Part shown: piece by piece, positions 25,546 to 36,700 of the stretch | Layout of the letters: each line of letters begins with the position of its first letter | How positions within the stretch are numbered: position 1 is the stretch's first letter | Source of the DNA: Faucicola sp048551375 | Lineage (GTDB): Bacteria > Pseudomonadota > Gammaproteobacteria > Pseudomonadales > Moraxellaceae | Length of the DNA: 64,000 bases | NCBI RefSeq assembly: GCF_048551375.1 | Contig: NZ_JBLYZJ010000001.1 | Location: 310,001-374,000 of the forward strand | Direction: 5' to 3' | Notes under the pieces: generated by a model | What the model was told of the DNA's origin: nothing | The model's input: the letters and a program-made list of their open reading frames with translations, nothing else | Database searches by the model: none | Program-made: the position numbers and the translations under genes

Positions 25546-28389
25546 ATGTCAGATGTTAACCTACAAGACCGCCAACGTGCAACAATAAGACTACCATTAA
25601 CCAGTTTATCTGTGGCTGTATCGAGTGCTTTATTAGTGGCGTGTAGCAGTACCCCTACGACTACCCAAAAAGCACCCACTCGCACCATTCAATCTTCTTC
25701 TCAACCAGCCCTTTCAGCTCAAGATAATCCTGCCTTATTAGATATGGATAGTTTGGATGAATTGGAAGGCTTGTTAGAAGCCACAGATATGACCATGGTA
25801 GAAAACAATGCGTTATTGGTGCAACGTTATGGTAACTTGTGGGATAGAATGCGGGTTAATTTCAAGATGAATAGCAATGTGTATGACCCACGCATCGAAG
25901 CCCAAAAAAGCTGGTTTATCAGTCGCCAAGATTATCTCAATCGTTTGACCGCTCGTGCCAGCCGTTATTTATACCATACTGTCCGTGAGGCAGAACGCCG
26001 TAATATTCCCACCGAACTTGCCTTATTGCCTGTGATTGAAAGCTCATACGACCCAAATGCCACCAGTAATGCCGCTGCGGCAGGGCTTTGGCAATTTATT
26101 CCAAGTACAGGGCGTATTTATGGTTTGAACCAAACGTCTACCTTTGATGGTCGCCGTGATGTGATTGAATCGACCCGTGCAGCCTATGACTTTTTGACGA
26201 CATTGTATAATCAATTTGGTAGTTGGGAATTAGCATTGGCAGCCTACAATGCAGGGCCAGGGCGTGTTCAGTCAGCGATTAATTATAATGAAGCCAGAGG
26301 CTTGCCAACGGATTATTGGTCATTAAAATTACCCACTGAAACCATGAACTATGTGCCTCGTTTTATGGCAGTGGCTCAAATTGTTAAAAACCCTAGCACT
26401 TATAATGTTTACCTACCAGCGATTGCTAACCGTCAGCATTTCCGCAGTGTACCTGCCAATGTGGGCGTAAGTTTGTATGAAGTCAGTGGTTTAACAGGCG
26501 TGAGCTATGATGAATTGCGTGCGTTAAATGGCGGACTAACAGCAGGTACGGTTGATATGTCAGGCCCTAGCCGACTATTGATTCCCAATGATGTTAATGA
26601 AACCATTGATAAAAAAATCGGTCAGCTAAAAGGCGATGGCTATCGCTCCTCAATGTATACTGCCACCAATACTAATACTCCTGTTGCGACTACCACTAAT
26701 CCAGCGTTAACAGCTATCCAAAAAGCCATTAACCAAAAACAAAATACTACTTTACCCAATAACAGTGCTGAACTTGCCAATATGGCATCAAGTATGGTGA
26801 AAAACCAAACCACTACCTATGTTGCCCCTGTTGTTACCGCTACTAACAGCACAGAACCGCCATTAAGTCCTGCTGAACAGCGTCAAGTGACCGCACAAGT
26901 CAACGCTGAAATGCAATCTGCTAATACATTGCCAACGACATCAGTTGTCGTAACTTCTAATAAAACCATCGTTCAAGAACCACCACTAAGTCAAGCAGAA
27001 CGTGACTTGATTGCCAAACAAATCGAGCAAACCTCACCACAAGTCCAACAAGCCATTAATCCAGCCGATGGTAATATTAAGTTAGATGCGATTCAAACTC
27101 AACAAAGTGTGTTAGCTGCCAAAGGTGAAACCAAAAAGCTCACCTATGAAGATGCTCCTGCTACACCAAAAAATACCAAAGCCCCAACCACGGCGAGTGT
27201 TGACAAACCTGTGGTCAAAAAACCACGTCCAGCAGGGGTGCGTACCACTTATCAAGTCAAACGTGGTGATACTTTGGCAAGTATTTCAAGCCGTATGGGA
27301 GTGAACTGGCGAGATGTGGCAGAGTGGAATCAAATTAACCCAAGCTCGCCTTTATTAGCAGGTTCAGTGCTGTATTTATACAATGCCAAGCCTGTCGAAC
27401 CAATTAAACCAGTCGAAAAAACCAAACATCCAGATAGTTACACCGTACAATCTGGCGATACTTTGAGCAGTATTGCTGATAAATTTGACCTAAGTATCAG
27501 TGAGCTTGCCAAATACAACAATTTATCGACCGACTATCAAGTCAAAGCCAAACAAACCTTATGGCTGATTCCTGATAAAGTCAGTTATCTAAAACCCAAA
27601 ACCACCAATTACCGTAAATATCAAGGGGCAACCAGTAAATATACTGTACAAGCTGGTGATACCTTAACTCTCATTGCTACTAAATTGGGCGTATCGGTTG
27701 ATGATATTGCTGATTTGAATGACTTGGACGAAGTTCACCGTATACAACGTGGGCAAATTATTACTGTGCCAGCCACACCCAATAAAGTCAGTTATGCCCT
27801 GAATGGCAAAGATGTGATTCATGTGGTGAAATCTGGTGAAAGCCTCAATAGCATCGCCAATACCTATGGTATTACCATCGCCGAGCTTGCCAAAGCCAAC
27901 TATCTCAAACCTACTGCAGGGGTTAAAGCCAATGAAAAGCTCACCATCCCTCAAGCAGGTAGCGTGGCTAAAACTAGTACGAACACCAAAGTGGATACCA
28001 AGACCGACAATAAATCTACCAACAAAGCTGATAACAAAACTGACACTAAATCTACAAAAGAAGATAAACCAGTGAGTAAATATCGTGGTGCGACCGAAAG
28101 CTATGAAGTAAAAGCAGGTGAAAGCTTAAATAGTCTTGCAGGTAAATACGGTATTACAGGTAATGAGCTAGCAGGTATCAATAACCTCAAAGCAGGGGCA
28201 AGCCTGCAACGTGGACAAAGCATTAAAGTGCCAAAATTAACCACCACCTATAAAGTCAAATCGGGTGATACTGTGATTTCATTAGCAAGTCGCTATGGCA
28301 TTACTACAAAAGAGTTTGCCAGTCTAAATAACATGACTGGGTCAACGCAACTCAAAATTGGACAAACGGTAACTGTACCGATGCGATAA
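25546..28389 (+). CDS. mltD: MltD-type membrane-bound lytic transglycosylase with six LysM domains
   Basis: Peptidoglycan lytic transglycosylase D, 947 residues, about twice E. coli MltD. The lipoprotein signal ends in ALLVAC. The SLT domain has the catalytic Glu165 in LLPVIESSYDPNATS, AAGLWQFIPSTGRIYGL and LALAAYNAGPGRVQSAI. A Pro/Thr/Gln-rich spacer of about 180 residues contains a duplicated motif (PPLSPAEQRQV, PPLSQAERDLI). Six LysM domains lie at about residues 567-612, 631-677, 697-743, 757-803, 852-897 and 901-946, beginning with YQVKRGDTL, YTVQSGDTL, YTVQAGDTL, HVVKSGESL, YEVKAGESL and YKVKSGDTV. GGAAGG before the ATG at 25546 decides the start. A strong terminator follows. Confidence 0.9.
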   Translation: MSDVNLQDRQRATIRLPLTSLSVAVSSALLVACSSTPTTTQKAPTRTIQSSSQPALSAQDNPALLDMDSLDELEGLLEATDMTMVENNALLVQRYGNLWDRMRVNFKMNSNVYDPRIEAQKSWFISRQDYLNRLTARASRYLYHTVREAERRNIPTELALLPVIESSYDPNATSNAAAAGLWQFIPSTGRIYGLNQTSTFDGRRDVIESTRAAYDFLTTLYNQFGSWELALAAYNAGPGRVQSAINYNEARGLPTDYWSLKLPTETMNYVPRFMAVAQIVKNPSTYNVYLPAIANRQHFRSVPANVGVSLYEVSGLTGVSYDELRALNGGLTAGTVDMSGPSRLLIPNDVNETIDKKIGQLKGDGYRSSMYTATNTNTPVATTTNPALTAIQKAINQKQNTTLPNNSAELANMASSMVKNQTTTYVAPVVTATNSTEPPLSPAEQRQVTAQVNAEMQSANTLPTTSVVVTSNKTIVQEPPLSQAERDLIAKQIEQTSPQVQQAINPADGNIKLDAIQTQQSVLAAKGETKKLTYEDAPATPKNTKAPTTASVDKPVVKKPRPAGVRTTYQVKRGDTLASISSRMGVNWRDVAEWNQINPSSPLLAGSVLYLYNAKPVEPIKPVEKTKHPDSYTVQSGDTLSSIADKFDLSISELAKYNNLSTDYQVKAKQTLWLIPDKVSYLKPKTTNYRKYQGATSKYTVQAGDTLTLIATKLGVSVDDIADLNDLDEVHRIQRGQIITVPATPNKVSYALNGKDVIHVVKSGESLNSIANTYGITIAELAKANYLKPTAGVKANEKLTIPQAGSVAKTSTNTKVDTKTDNKSTNKADNKTDTKSTKEDKPVSKYRGATESYEVKAGESLNSLAGKYGITGNELAGINNLKAGASLQRGQSIKVPKLTTTYKVKSGDTVISLASRYGITTKEFASLNNMTGSTQLKIGQTVTVPMR

Positions 28390-28406
28390 TCGGACGCACA
28401 GGCAAT

Positions 28407-28437
28407 AAAAAACGCACTAAATTTAGTGCGTTTTTTA
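28407..28437 (+). terminator. Terminator of mltD
   Basis: A perfect 15-bp palindrome, AAAAAACGCACTAAA and its complement, running into a T-run and starting 17 bases after the mltD stop. Confidence 0.9.
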
Positions 28438-28442
28438 TGGTT

Positions 28443-28539
28443 TATAGTGAGCTTGATTCAAAATACTGAATATCTTGGGTAAAGGGCGTATGCAATACGC
28501 GACTACCAAATCGTATGGTTTTTTAAATCACTCTCTCAT
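28443..28539. repeat. Degenerate copy of the 94-bp MITE (mltD-hup gap)
   Basis: Left end TATAGTGAGCTTGATTCAAA and core GGGCGTATGCAATACGCGAC at 28484-28503. The right half is diverged (TTTTTTAAATCACT). The left arm is three bases longer than in the intact copies. It lies between the mltD terminator and the 3' end of the convergent hup gene. Confidence 0.7.
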
Positions 28540-28550
28540 TGCAGAGCAAA

Positions 28551-28823
28551 TTAGTTAACCATGTCTTTTAGACCTTTACCAGCTTTGAAGCTAGGTACTT
28601 TGCTAGCTGGGATTTGGATTTCTTCTTTGGTTTGTGGGTTACGACCAACACGTGCTTGACGCTCTTTCACGCTGAAAGTACCAAAACCAACCAATGATAC
28701 GGTGTCATTGGCTTTCATGGCTTCGCCAATGGTAGCGATAAAGGCATTTAGGGCTTCAGTTGATTGGGCTTTGGTTAAACCACTTTTTTTAGCAATGCTG
28801 TCTACAAGTTCTGATTTATTCAT
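28551..28823 (-). CDS. hupB: HU-type nucleoid DNA-binding protein
   Basis: Histone-like HU protein, 90 residues, which bends and compacts DNA as a dimer. The N-terminus MNKSELVDSIAKKSGLTKAQ, the core VSLVGFGTFSVKERQAR and the DNA-binding arm GRNPQTKEEIQIPA with the tip proline are canonical. The ATG at 28823 has GAAGGA eight bases upstream. A TATACT (minus strand, 28854-28859) is a plausible -10 with a short leader. It is HU rather than IHF because the arm reads GRNPQT and the length is 90. hupB versus hupA cannot be settled. Confidence 0.93.
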   Translation of the reverse strand: MNKSELVDSIAKKSGLTKAQSTEALNAFIATIGEAMKANDTVSLVGFGTFSVKERQARVGRNPQTKEEIQIPASKVPSFKAGKGLKDMVN

Positions 28824-29187
28824 GGTAAATTCCTTCAAAAGAAATGGATGGTTAGTATAGTTGATATTTTATATTAAATAATTAGTTAATTAAGTAATAC
28901 TTCATATCTTGACAGGTTAGTGTCATATCATAAAACAGTCAAATGGGTATCGCATGATTGGCTTTGGTTGAGCGTAAGACGCTGTATTAACAAATAATAC
29001 GATATAATCCAGCTGTTTTTAATATGTGATTGATTATAAGTAAACTTAACCCAGTAAACAAGCGGTTTTATGCGGTTTTTAGGGGGTTTTAGGTGTTTTT
29101 CTACCACTAAGATACGTAATTTACACTTGTGTTTGCAAAAAGTGGGTGAATATTCACCAAACAACAACATTTCCTAGGGTAAAAGTC
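28824..29187. other. Intergenic region without a credible gene
   Basis: AT-rich gap of 364 bases between lplT and hup. The hup promoter region lies at its left end. A TTGACA occurs on the plus strand at 28909-28914 with no gene downstream to serve. GCGGTTTT-type short direct repeats lie around 29060-29095. No RNA gene or element recognised. Confidence 0.5.
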
Positions 29188-30483
29188 CTATTGCTGATGT
29201 TTTTTCAACTTCACAAATACCCATGCTCCAAATGCTAGGTTTATCACCCCAACCACCACAAATAGCATGGGCAAGCTGATTTTTATCACGGTTAATAGCA
29301 CAATTGCCATAATAGCGGAGGTGACCATGAATAGCGAGTTAAAGATATTGTTTGCCCCGATGATTCTTGCACGGTGGCTTTCGGGGGCATAGGCTTGCAT
29401 AAAGGCATATAAAGGTACGATATAAATACCACCACTAAACCCAAGCAAGAATAAATCAATAAATACACGAATTGAGCCGTTAATTTTTAGCAATTCAGCG
29501 ATGCCATAATGTACGTCATTGGCTACGTCAATATGCAAGCCAGACAATGCCAAACATAAATCCACGGCAAATATCGTTAATCCTGCAATACCAAAGGGTA
29601 ACAGCTTTAGGCTGACTTGGTTTTTGGTGAGCGTCTTACATAGTACCGACCCCAGTGCCGTACCAATCGAAAACAGAGTTAGCAAGAAAATCACCACGGA
29701 TTCATTGCCATGCAAAATGGTTTTGCTAAATTCCGGGGTTTGGGTCAAAAAAGTCGCCCCATAAAACCAAAACCAACTCACCCCCATGATGGTAAACCAC
29801 ATCAATGGTAAGCTGTGCAAATACGCAATGGTCTGCCAACTGGTGCGAAATATGTTCCAATCCACTGTAAGTTCAGGTTGTGGGGCAGGCATGGTTGGGA
29901 TAAAGCGTGAGGTCAAATACCCCAAACAAGCGACCACCACCACCGCCCCAGATAGCCACCATAGCATGTGCGTCTGTTGGGTCAACACGCCTGCCAAAAT
30001 CATTCCTGTCAAAATCGCCAGTGATGTCCCCATTTGAAACAGCCCATTTGCCCCAACCAATTCATCCTCGTGCATGGCTTGGGGTAGGTAGGCATATTTG
30101 ATAGGACTAAAAAAAGTCGAATGCACCCCCATCAAAAATAATGCTACAAATAATAACCAATAAATTTCCAGTACAAACCCCACGCTGGCAATCAACATGA
30201 TGACGATTTCTAACACTTTAATCAGACGTGTTAATTGGGCTTTGTCATATTTATCCGCCAGTTGCCCTGCCAATGCTGAAAATAAAAAGTAGGGTAAAAT
30301 AAACAACATGGCCGCCAAATTATTGAGCAAACTGACTGCCATACCAAGCTTGGCTGCCGCCATAAAGGTAATGACGAGAATCAGACCTTGTTTAAAGACA
30401 TTATCATTAAACGCCCCCAAAAACTGGGTGGCAAACATGGGGGCAAAGCGTTTGGTTTTAAAAAGGGCAAATTGGTTACTCAT
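29188..30483 (-). CDS. lplT: MFS transporter, lysophospholipid transporter LplT-like
   Basis: Twelve-helix major facilitator of 431 residues. The opening FATQFLGAFNDNVFKQGLI, the loop LAGQLADKYDKAQLTRLIK, FFSPIKYAYLPQAMHEDELVGANG-type helix 4-5 region and RARIIGANNIFNS are typical of LplT and of the transporter half of fused LplT-Aas proteins. LplT flips lysophospholipids across the inner membrane for re-acylation. Here no Aas acyltransferase domain is fused or adjacent. It is divergent from tamA. The assignment rests on motif memory; another MFS family is possible. Confidence 0.7.
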   Translation of the reverse strand: MSNQFALFKTKRFAPMFATQFLGAFNDNVFKQGLILVITFMAAAKLGMAVSLLNNLAAMLFILPYFLFSALAGQLADKYDKAQLTRLIKVLEIVIMLIASVGFVLEIYWLLFVALFLMGVHSTFFSPIKYAYLPQAMHEDELVGANGLFQMGTSLAILTGMILAGVLTQQTHMLWWLSGAVVVVACLGYLTSRFIPTMPAPQPELTVDWNIFRTSWQTIAYLHSLPLMWFTIMGVSWFWFYGATFLTQTPEFSKTILHGNESVVIFLLTLFSIGTALGSVLCKTLTKNQVSLKLLPFGIAGLTIFAVDLCLALSGLHIDVANDVHYGIAELLKINGSIRVFIDLFLLGFSGGIYIVPLYAFMQAYAPESHRARIIGANNIFNSLFMVTSAIMAIVLLTVIKISLPMLFVVVGVINLAFGAWVFVKLKKHQQ

Positions 30484-30640
30484 AAATCGACCTATGGGGC
30501 AAACAGCACGTTGAGGGTTATCTTAACAAACTTAACAAAAAAATGCGTTGCTTTGATGAAAATAATGCTGAAGAAAATGTTAAGATGACATTTTTAGTCA
30601 AATTAGGCGATATGCTAGGTAATGCGGTAAGGATTGGAAA

Positions 30641-33600
30641 ATGAAACCTTTGTTTGTGCCATTTTTGATGCCAATAGTGGGTCATCAGATAAGTCATCAT
30701 CATCAAATGGTGTGTCAAAATCATGCCCAGCCCCTGTTTGCCATTTCATCGCTACACCAAGCCATTGGCTGGGTGCTGATGACCAGTATGGCAGGCGTGA
30801 CAGCCATTGTGATGCCAACCATGGCATGGGCAGAAACTTCGGTGGCAGTACCAGCTCAATTACAAGCCCAATTTTCGCAAGTTCAACCTTCACAGATGCA
30901 AGTTTCACAAGCCCAAGTTTTAGCATCACCAGTGCCAACTTTACCCTCACAAAATGAGCCATCATTAGCACCATCCGCCCCTTATCAGTATCGCCTTGAT
31001 ACTAATCAAACCATCCAAGATAAAATTGGCTTGCAACTTGATAATCAAACCTTGACCGATTATGACAATTTTCATCAGCCAATTGCCACGCTACAACAGC
31101 AAAATCTGATTACCCAAAACCCCGATAGCAAAGTTAATCAAGATGTGAATCCAGACACTAAAATTAATCAAGATACTAAGGTTAATCAAGACGCTAAAAT
31201 CAGCCAAGAGGTTAAAGCCAATCAAGATATCAAAGTGAGTGACGTTATCAATCCTGATGATTATTTGCCTGCTTATCAACAACAAGATACCGATGAGATA
31301 ATTACAAAACAAAATTCTACAGTCACAGCAGATAAAAAAAATGCCGTGAAGCAACTATATAATAAGCTTATGAATCGTATGGATGGGGCGGATTATATTG
31401 ATGTTAGTTTTGCCAATGCCGATGCTACACAGCAACCTGCCAAAAATATCAAATCCGCACTTGAGCAAGTCACGGTTGACTCGGTGAGTGATTTTAATGC
31501 CAGTGTCAATAAACTGCGTCAAATTGCCCTCGAAGCCTCACAAGCGGTGGGGTATTATGATGCCAAAATGAGCTTTAAACATTTGGGTGGTGATAATATT
31601 CAAGTCACCCTTGATGCAGGGCAACCTGTGACGGTGAAAAATCGCATTGTTGATGTGCGAGGTGAGGGTGGGAAAGGGGATAAAACCCTGCCGATTTACC
31701 CAATTCTTGAAAATTCATTACCGCCGAATCTGAATGATACTTTTAATCATGGCACATATAAGGATGCCAAAGCCACCATTGAAGGGGTCGCACAAACCAA
31801 TGGATTTTTTGATGCCAAATGGCTAGACAGTTCAGTCGATATTATTTTACCAGATAAAACGGCAGAAGTAGACTTGGTGTATGATACCCAACAACGTTAT
31901 CACTTTGGTGATGTCAAAGTTTATACGATTGATAAACAAGGTAATTTAAGCGATGACCCTGATAAATTACCCATCAAGCCAGAATTACTACAACAACTGA
32001 TGCCCTACCAAAAAGGCGACCCCTATTATCAGCCATTTGTCACGGAATTTGCCAATAATCTGTCCACCACTCGTTATTTTAATGGGATTGATGTGGACGT
32101 GATTTTGCCGAGTCAAGGGGTGAGCAATCCGCTACAATTTGCCAATCAAAATCCCACGCAGATTGCCACTGCTGATACTAACAATACGACCAATGCCACA
32201 GCTAGCACCGCTACTAACAAAGCCACAACCCCAAGTCTGTTGCCAACGTTGACCCCTCAAAGTTTGGAAGAAAATGCTAATGTTAACAATATTACCAGTG
32301 ATGTAAATAGCTCTACCCAACTGCCTACCAATCAAGTGCAAAACCCTCAAGATATCGCCCCACTTGAGTTTAACGTTGATGATACCACCCAAGAGCGTTT
32401 GGTGGCGATTCAACGTAAAGCCCAAAATTTACTACAAGCCCCAGAAGATATCGAGCTTGCCCCCAATCAAAAAAATAATAGCAAAAACCCACTGGTCAAA
32501 GTCGCCAATGCTATCAGTGATGTGGCGAAAAAAATTGACAATCATAAAGACCTGCCGATTCAGCCGAGGGATGGTCAAGCCATTGATAAGCTGACCCCTA
32601 GTGAGGTTTATCAACAAAAAACCGTGCCAACTTATGTGGTGCTGAATGCCACCAAGCCTCGTGAAGCACAGGTGGGGATTGGTTATGAAACGGATGTTGG
32701 GGTGCGTGTCATTGGTAAGGTCAATAATAACCTTGTCAATCGTAATGGCTATCAAGCAGGGATTAGCACTGCTATTTCCAAAGTTGACCAATCTGTAGAA
32801 GTCACAGGCAGTATCCCTTATAAGCACCCATTGAATGATAAAATCACAGGGTCACTGGGGTATCAACATAGAAATTATGCCGATCTTGCCAATACCTTTG
32901 AGACCCAAACACTGTATGCCAATGTCGCTCGCAATATCTATCGAGATAGTGGCTGGAATCGTACGTATTCGCTACGTTATCGCAATGATGAGCTGACCTT
33001 TGCGGACGGTCGCTATGATGTCACGACCTTGCCCTATCCATTTAACAGCTATGGCACAAGTTTTAATCAACAAGCTTTATTGATGGGCTATGCACTCAAT
33101 AAAACGATCGCTGATAATCGGCTAACCCCCAGTTATGGCTATAGTCAACGCTATTCGCTAGAGCTAGGGGCAGATGGTTTGTTAAGTGATGCCAATATGG
33201 CAATTATGCGGGCAGGGTTCACAGGGCTGTACAGCTTTGGCGATGAGCGAAAACACCAAGTGTTAGGGCGTGCTGATTTGGGCTATATTTATAGCGACCA
33301 TTTTAATGATGTGCCATATCGGTTACGCTTTTTTGCAGGCGGTGACCAAAGTATTCGAGGATATGGCAATGACACCTTATCGCCAACCGTGGGCAATGGT
33401 GGGTTTTTGGTGGGTGGCGATACCTTGGCAGTTGGCTCATTGGAGTATAATTATGAGTTTCGTGAGGGCTTGCGAGGGGCGATATTTACCGATTTTGGGA
33501 ACGCCTATGATTTTGCCAACAGCGATAGCGAAAATTCCACCAAATTCGGTGTGGGGGCAGGCGTGCGGTGGGCTTCACCGATTGGGACGGTGCGGTTGGA

Positions 33601-33670
33601 TGTGGCATCAGGGATTAATGAAGAGGGCAATCCGATACGGATTCACTTCTTTATTGGGTCGCCTTTATAA
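30641..33670 (+). CDS. tamA: TamA, outer-membrane Omp85 protein
   Basis: Omp85-family barrel protein of 1009 residues (E. coli TamA about 577), working with TamB. The signal sequence is unusually long, ending MPTMAWA near residue 64. A Gln/Asp-rich linker with recurring NQDxK units (about 160-203) precedes POTRA repeats (VGYYDAKMSFKHLGGDNIQV, QTNGFFDAKWLDSSVDI, NLSTTRYFNGIDVDVIL). POTRA3 is interrupted at about 490-660 by a Thr/Asn/Gln-rich insert before VPTYVVLNATKPREAQVGIG. The C-terminal barrel contains the lid motif GGDQSIRGYGNDTLSP and ends IRIHFFIGSPL. AAGGA precedes the ATG. tamB follows 93 bases downstream. Confidence 0.9.
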   Translation: MKPLFVPFLMPIVGHQISHHHQMVCQNHAQPLFAISSLHQAIGWVLMTSMAGVTAIVMPTMAWAETSVAVPAQLQAQFSQVQPSQMQVSQAQVLASPVPTLPSQNEPSLAPSAPYQYRLDTNQTIQDKIGLQLDNQTLTDYDNFHQPIATLQQQNLITQNPDSKVNQDVNPDTKINQDTKVNQDAKISQEVKANQDIKVSDVINPDDYLPAYQQQDTDEIITKQNSTVTADKKNAVKQLYNKLMNRMDGADYIDVSFANADATQQPAKNIKSALEQVTVDSVSDFNASVNKLRQIALEASQAVGYYDAKMSFKHLGGDNIQVTLDAGQPVTVKNRIVDVRGEGGKGDKTLPIYPILENSLPPNLNDTFNHGTYKDAKATIEGVAQTNGFFDAKWLDSSVDIILPDKTAEVDLVYDTQQRYHFGDVKVYTIDKQGNLSDDPDKLPIKPELLQQLMPYQKGDPYYQPFVTEFANNLSTTRYFNGIDVDVILPSQGVSNPLQFANQNPTQIATADTNNTTNATASTATNKATTPSLLPTLTPQSLEENANVNNITSDVNSSTQLPTNQVQNPQDIAPLEFNVDDTTQERLVAIQRKAQNLLQAPEDIELAPNQKNNSKNPLVKVANAISDVAKKIDNHKDLPIQPRDGQAIDKLTPSEVYQQKTVPTYVVLNATKPREAQVGIGYETDVGVRVIGKVNNNLVNRNGYQAGISTAISKVDQSVEVTGSIPYKHPLNDKITGSLGYQHRNYADLANTFETQTLYANVARNIYRDSGWNRTYSLRYRNDELTFADGRYDVTTLPYPFNSYGTSFNQQALLMGYALNKTIADNRLTPSYGYSQRYSLELGADGLLSDANMAIMRAGFTGLYSFGDERKHQVLGRADLGYIYSDHFNDVPYRLRFFAGGDQSIRGYGNDTLSPTVGNGGFLVGGDTLAVGSLEYNYEFREGLRGAIFTDFGNAYDFANSDSENSTKFGVGAGVRWASPIGTVRLDVASGINEEGNPIRIHFFIGSPL

Positions 33671-33763
33671 AAGATATCCAAATCTCCCACAACATTATTT
33701 CTATTCTCGTCAAACTTTTGTTAAAATGCCTGCTATTGTGACACTTAACCTTATTAAAAAAAT

Positions 33764-36700
33764 ATGACCCATCAAACAGACCCCAACAAAGATGACCCAA
33801 AAAACCACGATAATACCGAAATCGTGGATGGGTTAGACCCTGCTGAACGTGATGCACGTTGGCTTCGCCGTTGGTATCCACTGGGGTTTGTCACCAAAAT
33901 TGGCTTGGTGATTGTCTTATTATTGATTTTGGCAGTCATCGCCATCTATTACGCCCTTGGCACGCCTTGGGGGACGCAGTTATTAATCAAGACGGTTACT
34001 GACCAAACAGGCATTAGCCTAAAATATGGCAAAGGTAATGTACGTGATGGGCTGTGGGTTTATGACCTCAAAATTCCTGCCACCCCACCCAAAAATTATA
34101 CTGAAGTGACGGTTGACCAAGCCTATGTGAAAGTGGGTTGGAAAGCGATTTTATCCAAACAGGTGCATTTGCGAGAAGCCACCATTCACAACATGGTGAT
34201 TACTTACAAAAAACCGCCTTCAAACCGCCCGTTTGATTATAAAAAAATCGCCTTGCCTGTCAATTTGACCGTGGACAAAGCCACAGCAAATTTGGTGCGT
34301 TATCAGCAAGTTACTCGTGAACCCATTGATTTTAAACAAGCGGATATCAAGGATTTTAGTTGGCAGGATAGTGAAATTCAGGTCGGCTATGCAAAACTCG
34401 GCTATAACGAATTATTCACCATTGATAATCTCAAGGGCAAAATTGATTTACAACATGATTATCCACTGACCGCCCAAGGTGACCTTGCGATTCACGCCCT
34501 TAATAAAGTGCATTTTGACACGCTTAACACCAAAGTCACAGGTAGCTTAAAGCAGTTAAACGCTGAACTAAAAAGTCGCTATAATCATGCCGATATTTCA
34601 GGGCATTTGACCACCAGACCACTGGAAAAAGGCGTGCCATTTGATGCTAAAGTTCAATGGCAAGATGTGCTATTGCCTTACGCCAGTGAGCAAAATATTC
34701 ACCTAAAACAAGGCGAACTGATTGCCTCTGGCCCGATTGATGATATTCAATTGCAGGTCGACACCGATTTGACTGCCAAAGATATTCCAGATGGGCATTA
34801 TCAAGGGCGAGCCAGTACCAACGGCAAAAAATTGGACATTCAAGAACTGGTGGCGACCCTACCAGAAGGGCAGTTGGTCAGCCAAGGTACGATTGATTGG
34901 CAAAATCACACTCGCATCGCCTTGACCAATACCAGTCAAAACTTTCATATTAGAAAATTATTGTCGAGTGATATCGCCCCTTATGCCCCTGCGGTGCTAA
35001 ATGGTAAGCTAGCCGTGGTGTATGATGTCGCCACTGATAAACTGCCCATGCAACTGCGTGCCAATCTGCGTCAAAATGATGGCGAAGTGGTGAATGCCGA
35101 CATCAGCAAAGCCAAAGCCAATACCGCCCCTTATCAAATCACCGCCAATTGGCAACATTTGATTCGTAAAAACTTGCCGAATGTCGGCGATTTGAACAGC
35201 CCCAATGGTAATGCCAAGGTCAACTATTATCCATCAAATGGTAAACAACCGCCTCGTTTACAAGTGGACGGTCGAGCCAATATCTTACAGCTTAACATTG
35301 CACCGCAAGGCGATTATCAAGTTAAACTCAATAAATTGGGGCAAATTATCAACCTTGAACAGGTCAATTACCAAGGTAAAGCAGGGGATTTGGCAGGCAC
35401 AGGCAAAATCGAACTGGCGTATGCCAATCGCCCTTTGGTCTGGCAACTTAACGCCAATACCCACGGTCTAAATGCCCATCAAATATTGGATAATATCCCC
35501 TTTGACCACCTCAAAGGCACGCTCAATGCCAATGGTACAATGCACCATGTCCGCCAAGCTAAAGGCGTACGACTCACCAAGCATCAGATTCAGATTCGTC
35601 AAGTGGACATGACAGGCACACTGTTGGGCGAAAATAACAGCAATAAAAACCTTGCCATCAAAGGTACTGGAAACGTGACACTGGATGTGGTGGCAAATCA
35701 ACTGAGCTATATGACTGCCAAATTTAACGGTAATTTAAACGCTCCCAATGTCCCAGCAGGGGCATTTAAAGTTGACATCGCAGGCACGCCAAAAAATCTA
35801 CAAATCAACCAATTTAGCCATCAAGGTGCGACAGGCAATATTGATGCGAAGGGTAAACTTGATTTGACACGTGGGGTTGCATGGCAAATCAATGCCAATA
35901 TGAATAACTTTGATGCCAGTTATTTTGTGCCAAGCCTGCCCAGTCGTATCTCTGGGCGTATCAATACCGATGGTCATTGGCGTGATGATGAGCAATACAT
36001 TCATATCAATGACATGAATTTGCAAGGGGTGCTAAAAAATCAACCACTCTCTGCCACAGGACAGTTGACCGCACGCTTACATTTGCCCAAAGACTTGCAA
36101 ACGGTGCGACAAAGTTTATTCAATAGCCCAAAAAATCAACAATATAACCAAGTCAAACGCTTTATTGAACAACTGCAAGCCAATAATTTGGTGATGGCAT
36201 GGGGCAATAATCGCCTTACCGCCAATGGCAATCAAAACCAATTGATTACCAGTGTTGATATTAGCACCCTCAATCAGCTTAATGCCAAGCTAAAAGGCAC
36301 GCTAAAAGGCGGATTGGTGCTGAGTCAACCCAATCAATCCCAAGCCTTGCCAGATATCTATGTTGATTTAGTTGCACGTAATATTGCATTGCCAAATTTT
36401 GTGGTACTTGATGCCACACTCAAGGGCAAACTGGTTAATATGGCAAAATCGCCTAGCCAATTGCAACTTAACGCCACAGGACTCAATATCGCCAATCAGC
36501 CGTTACGAGCGTTGCAACTGTATTTTGATGGGACGCAAGCCAGCCATACCATGACCGTCAAAACCGACAGCAGTCGAGGTCAGCTACAAGCCACCCTCAA
36601 AGGACGCATTGACTTGAATAAGTCTGAATGGCAAGGCGTGGTCGGTAATGGGCAAATCGGCACAAAATATGCCAAACTCCAACAGCTTCAACCTGCCCAA

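Noticed and set aside
28928..29170. 80-codon minus-strand open frame between lplT and hup
   Set aside because: No ribosome-binding site, no recognisable domain, Lys/Tyr-rich composition typical of AT-rich non-coding DNA.
31119..31247. Tandem short repeats that might suggest a CRISPR or microsatellite
   Set aside because: They are codon-phased NQDxK units within the tamA reading frame, unequal in sequence and without spacers.
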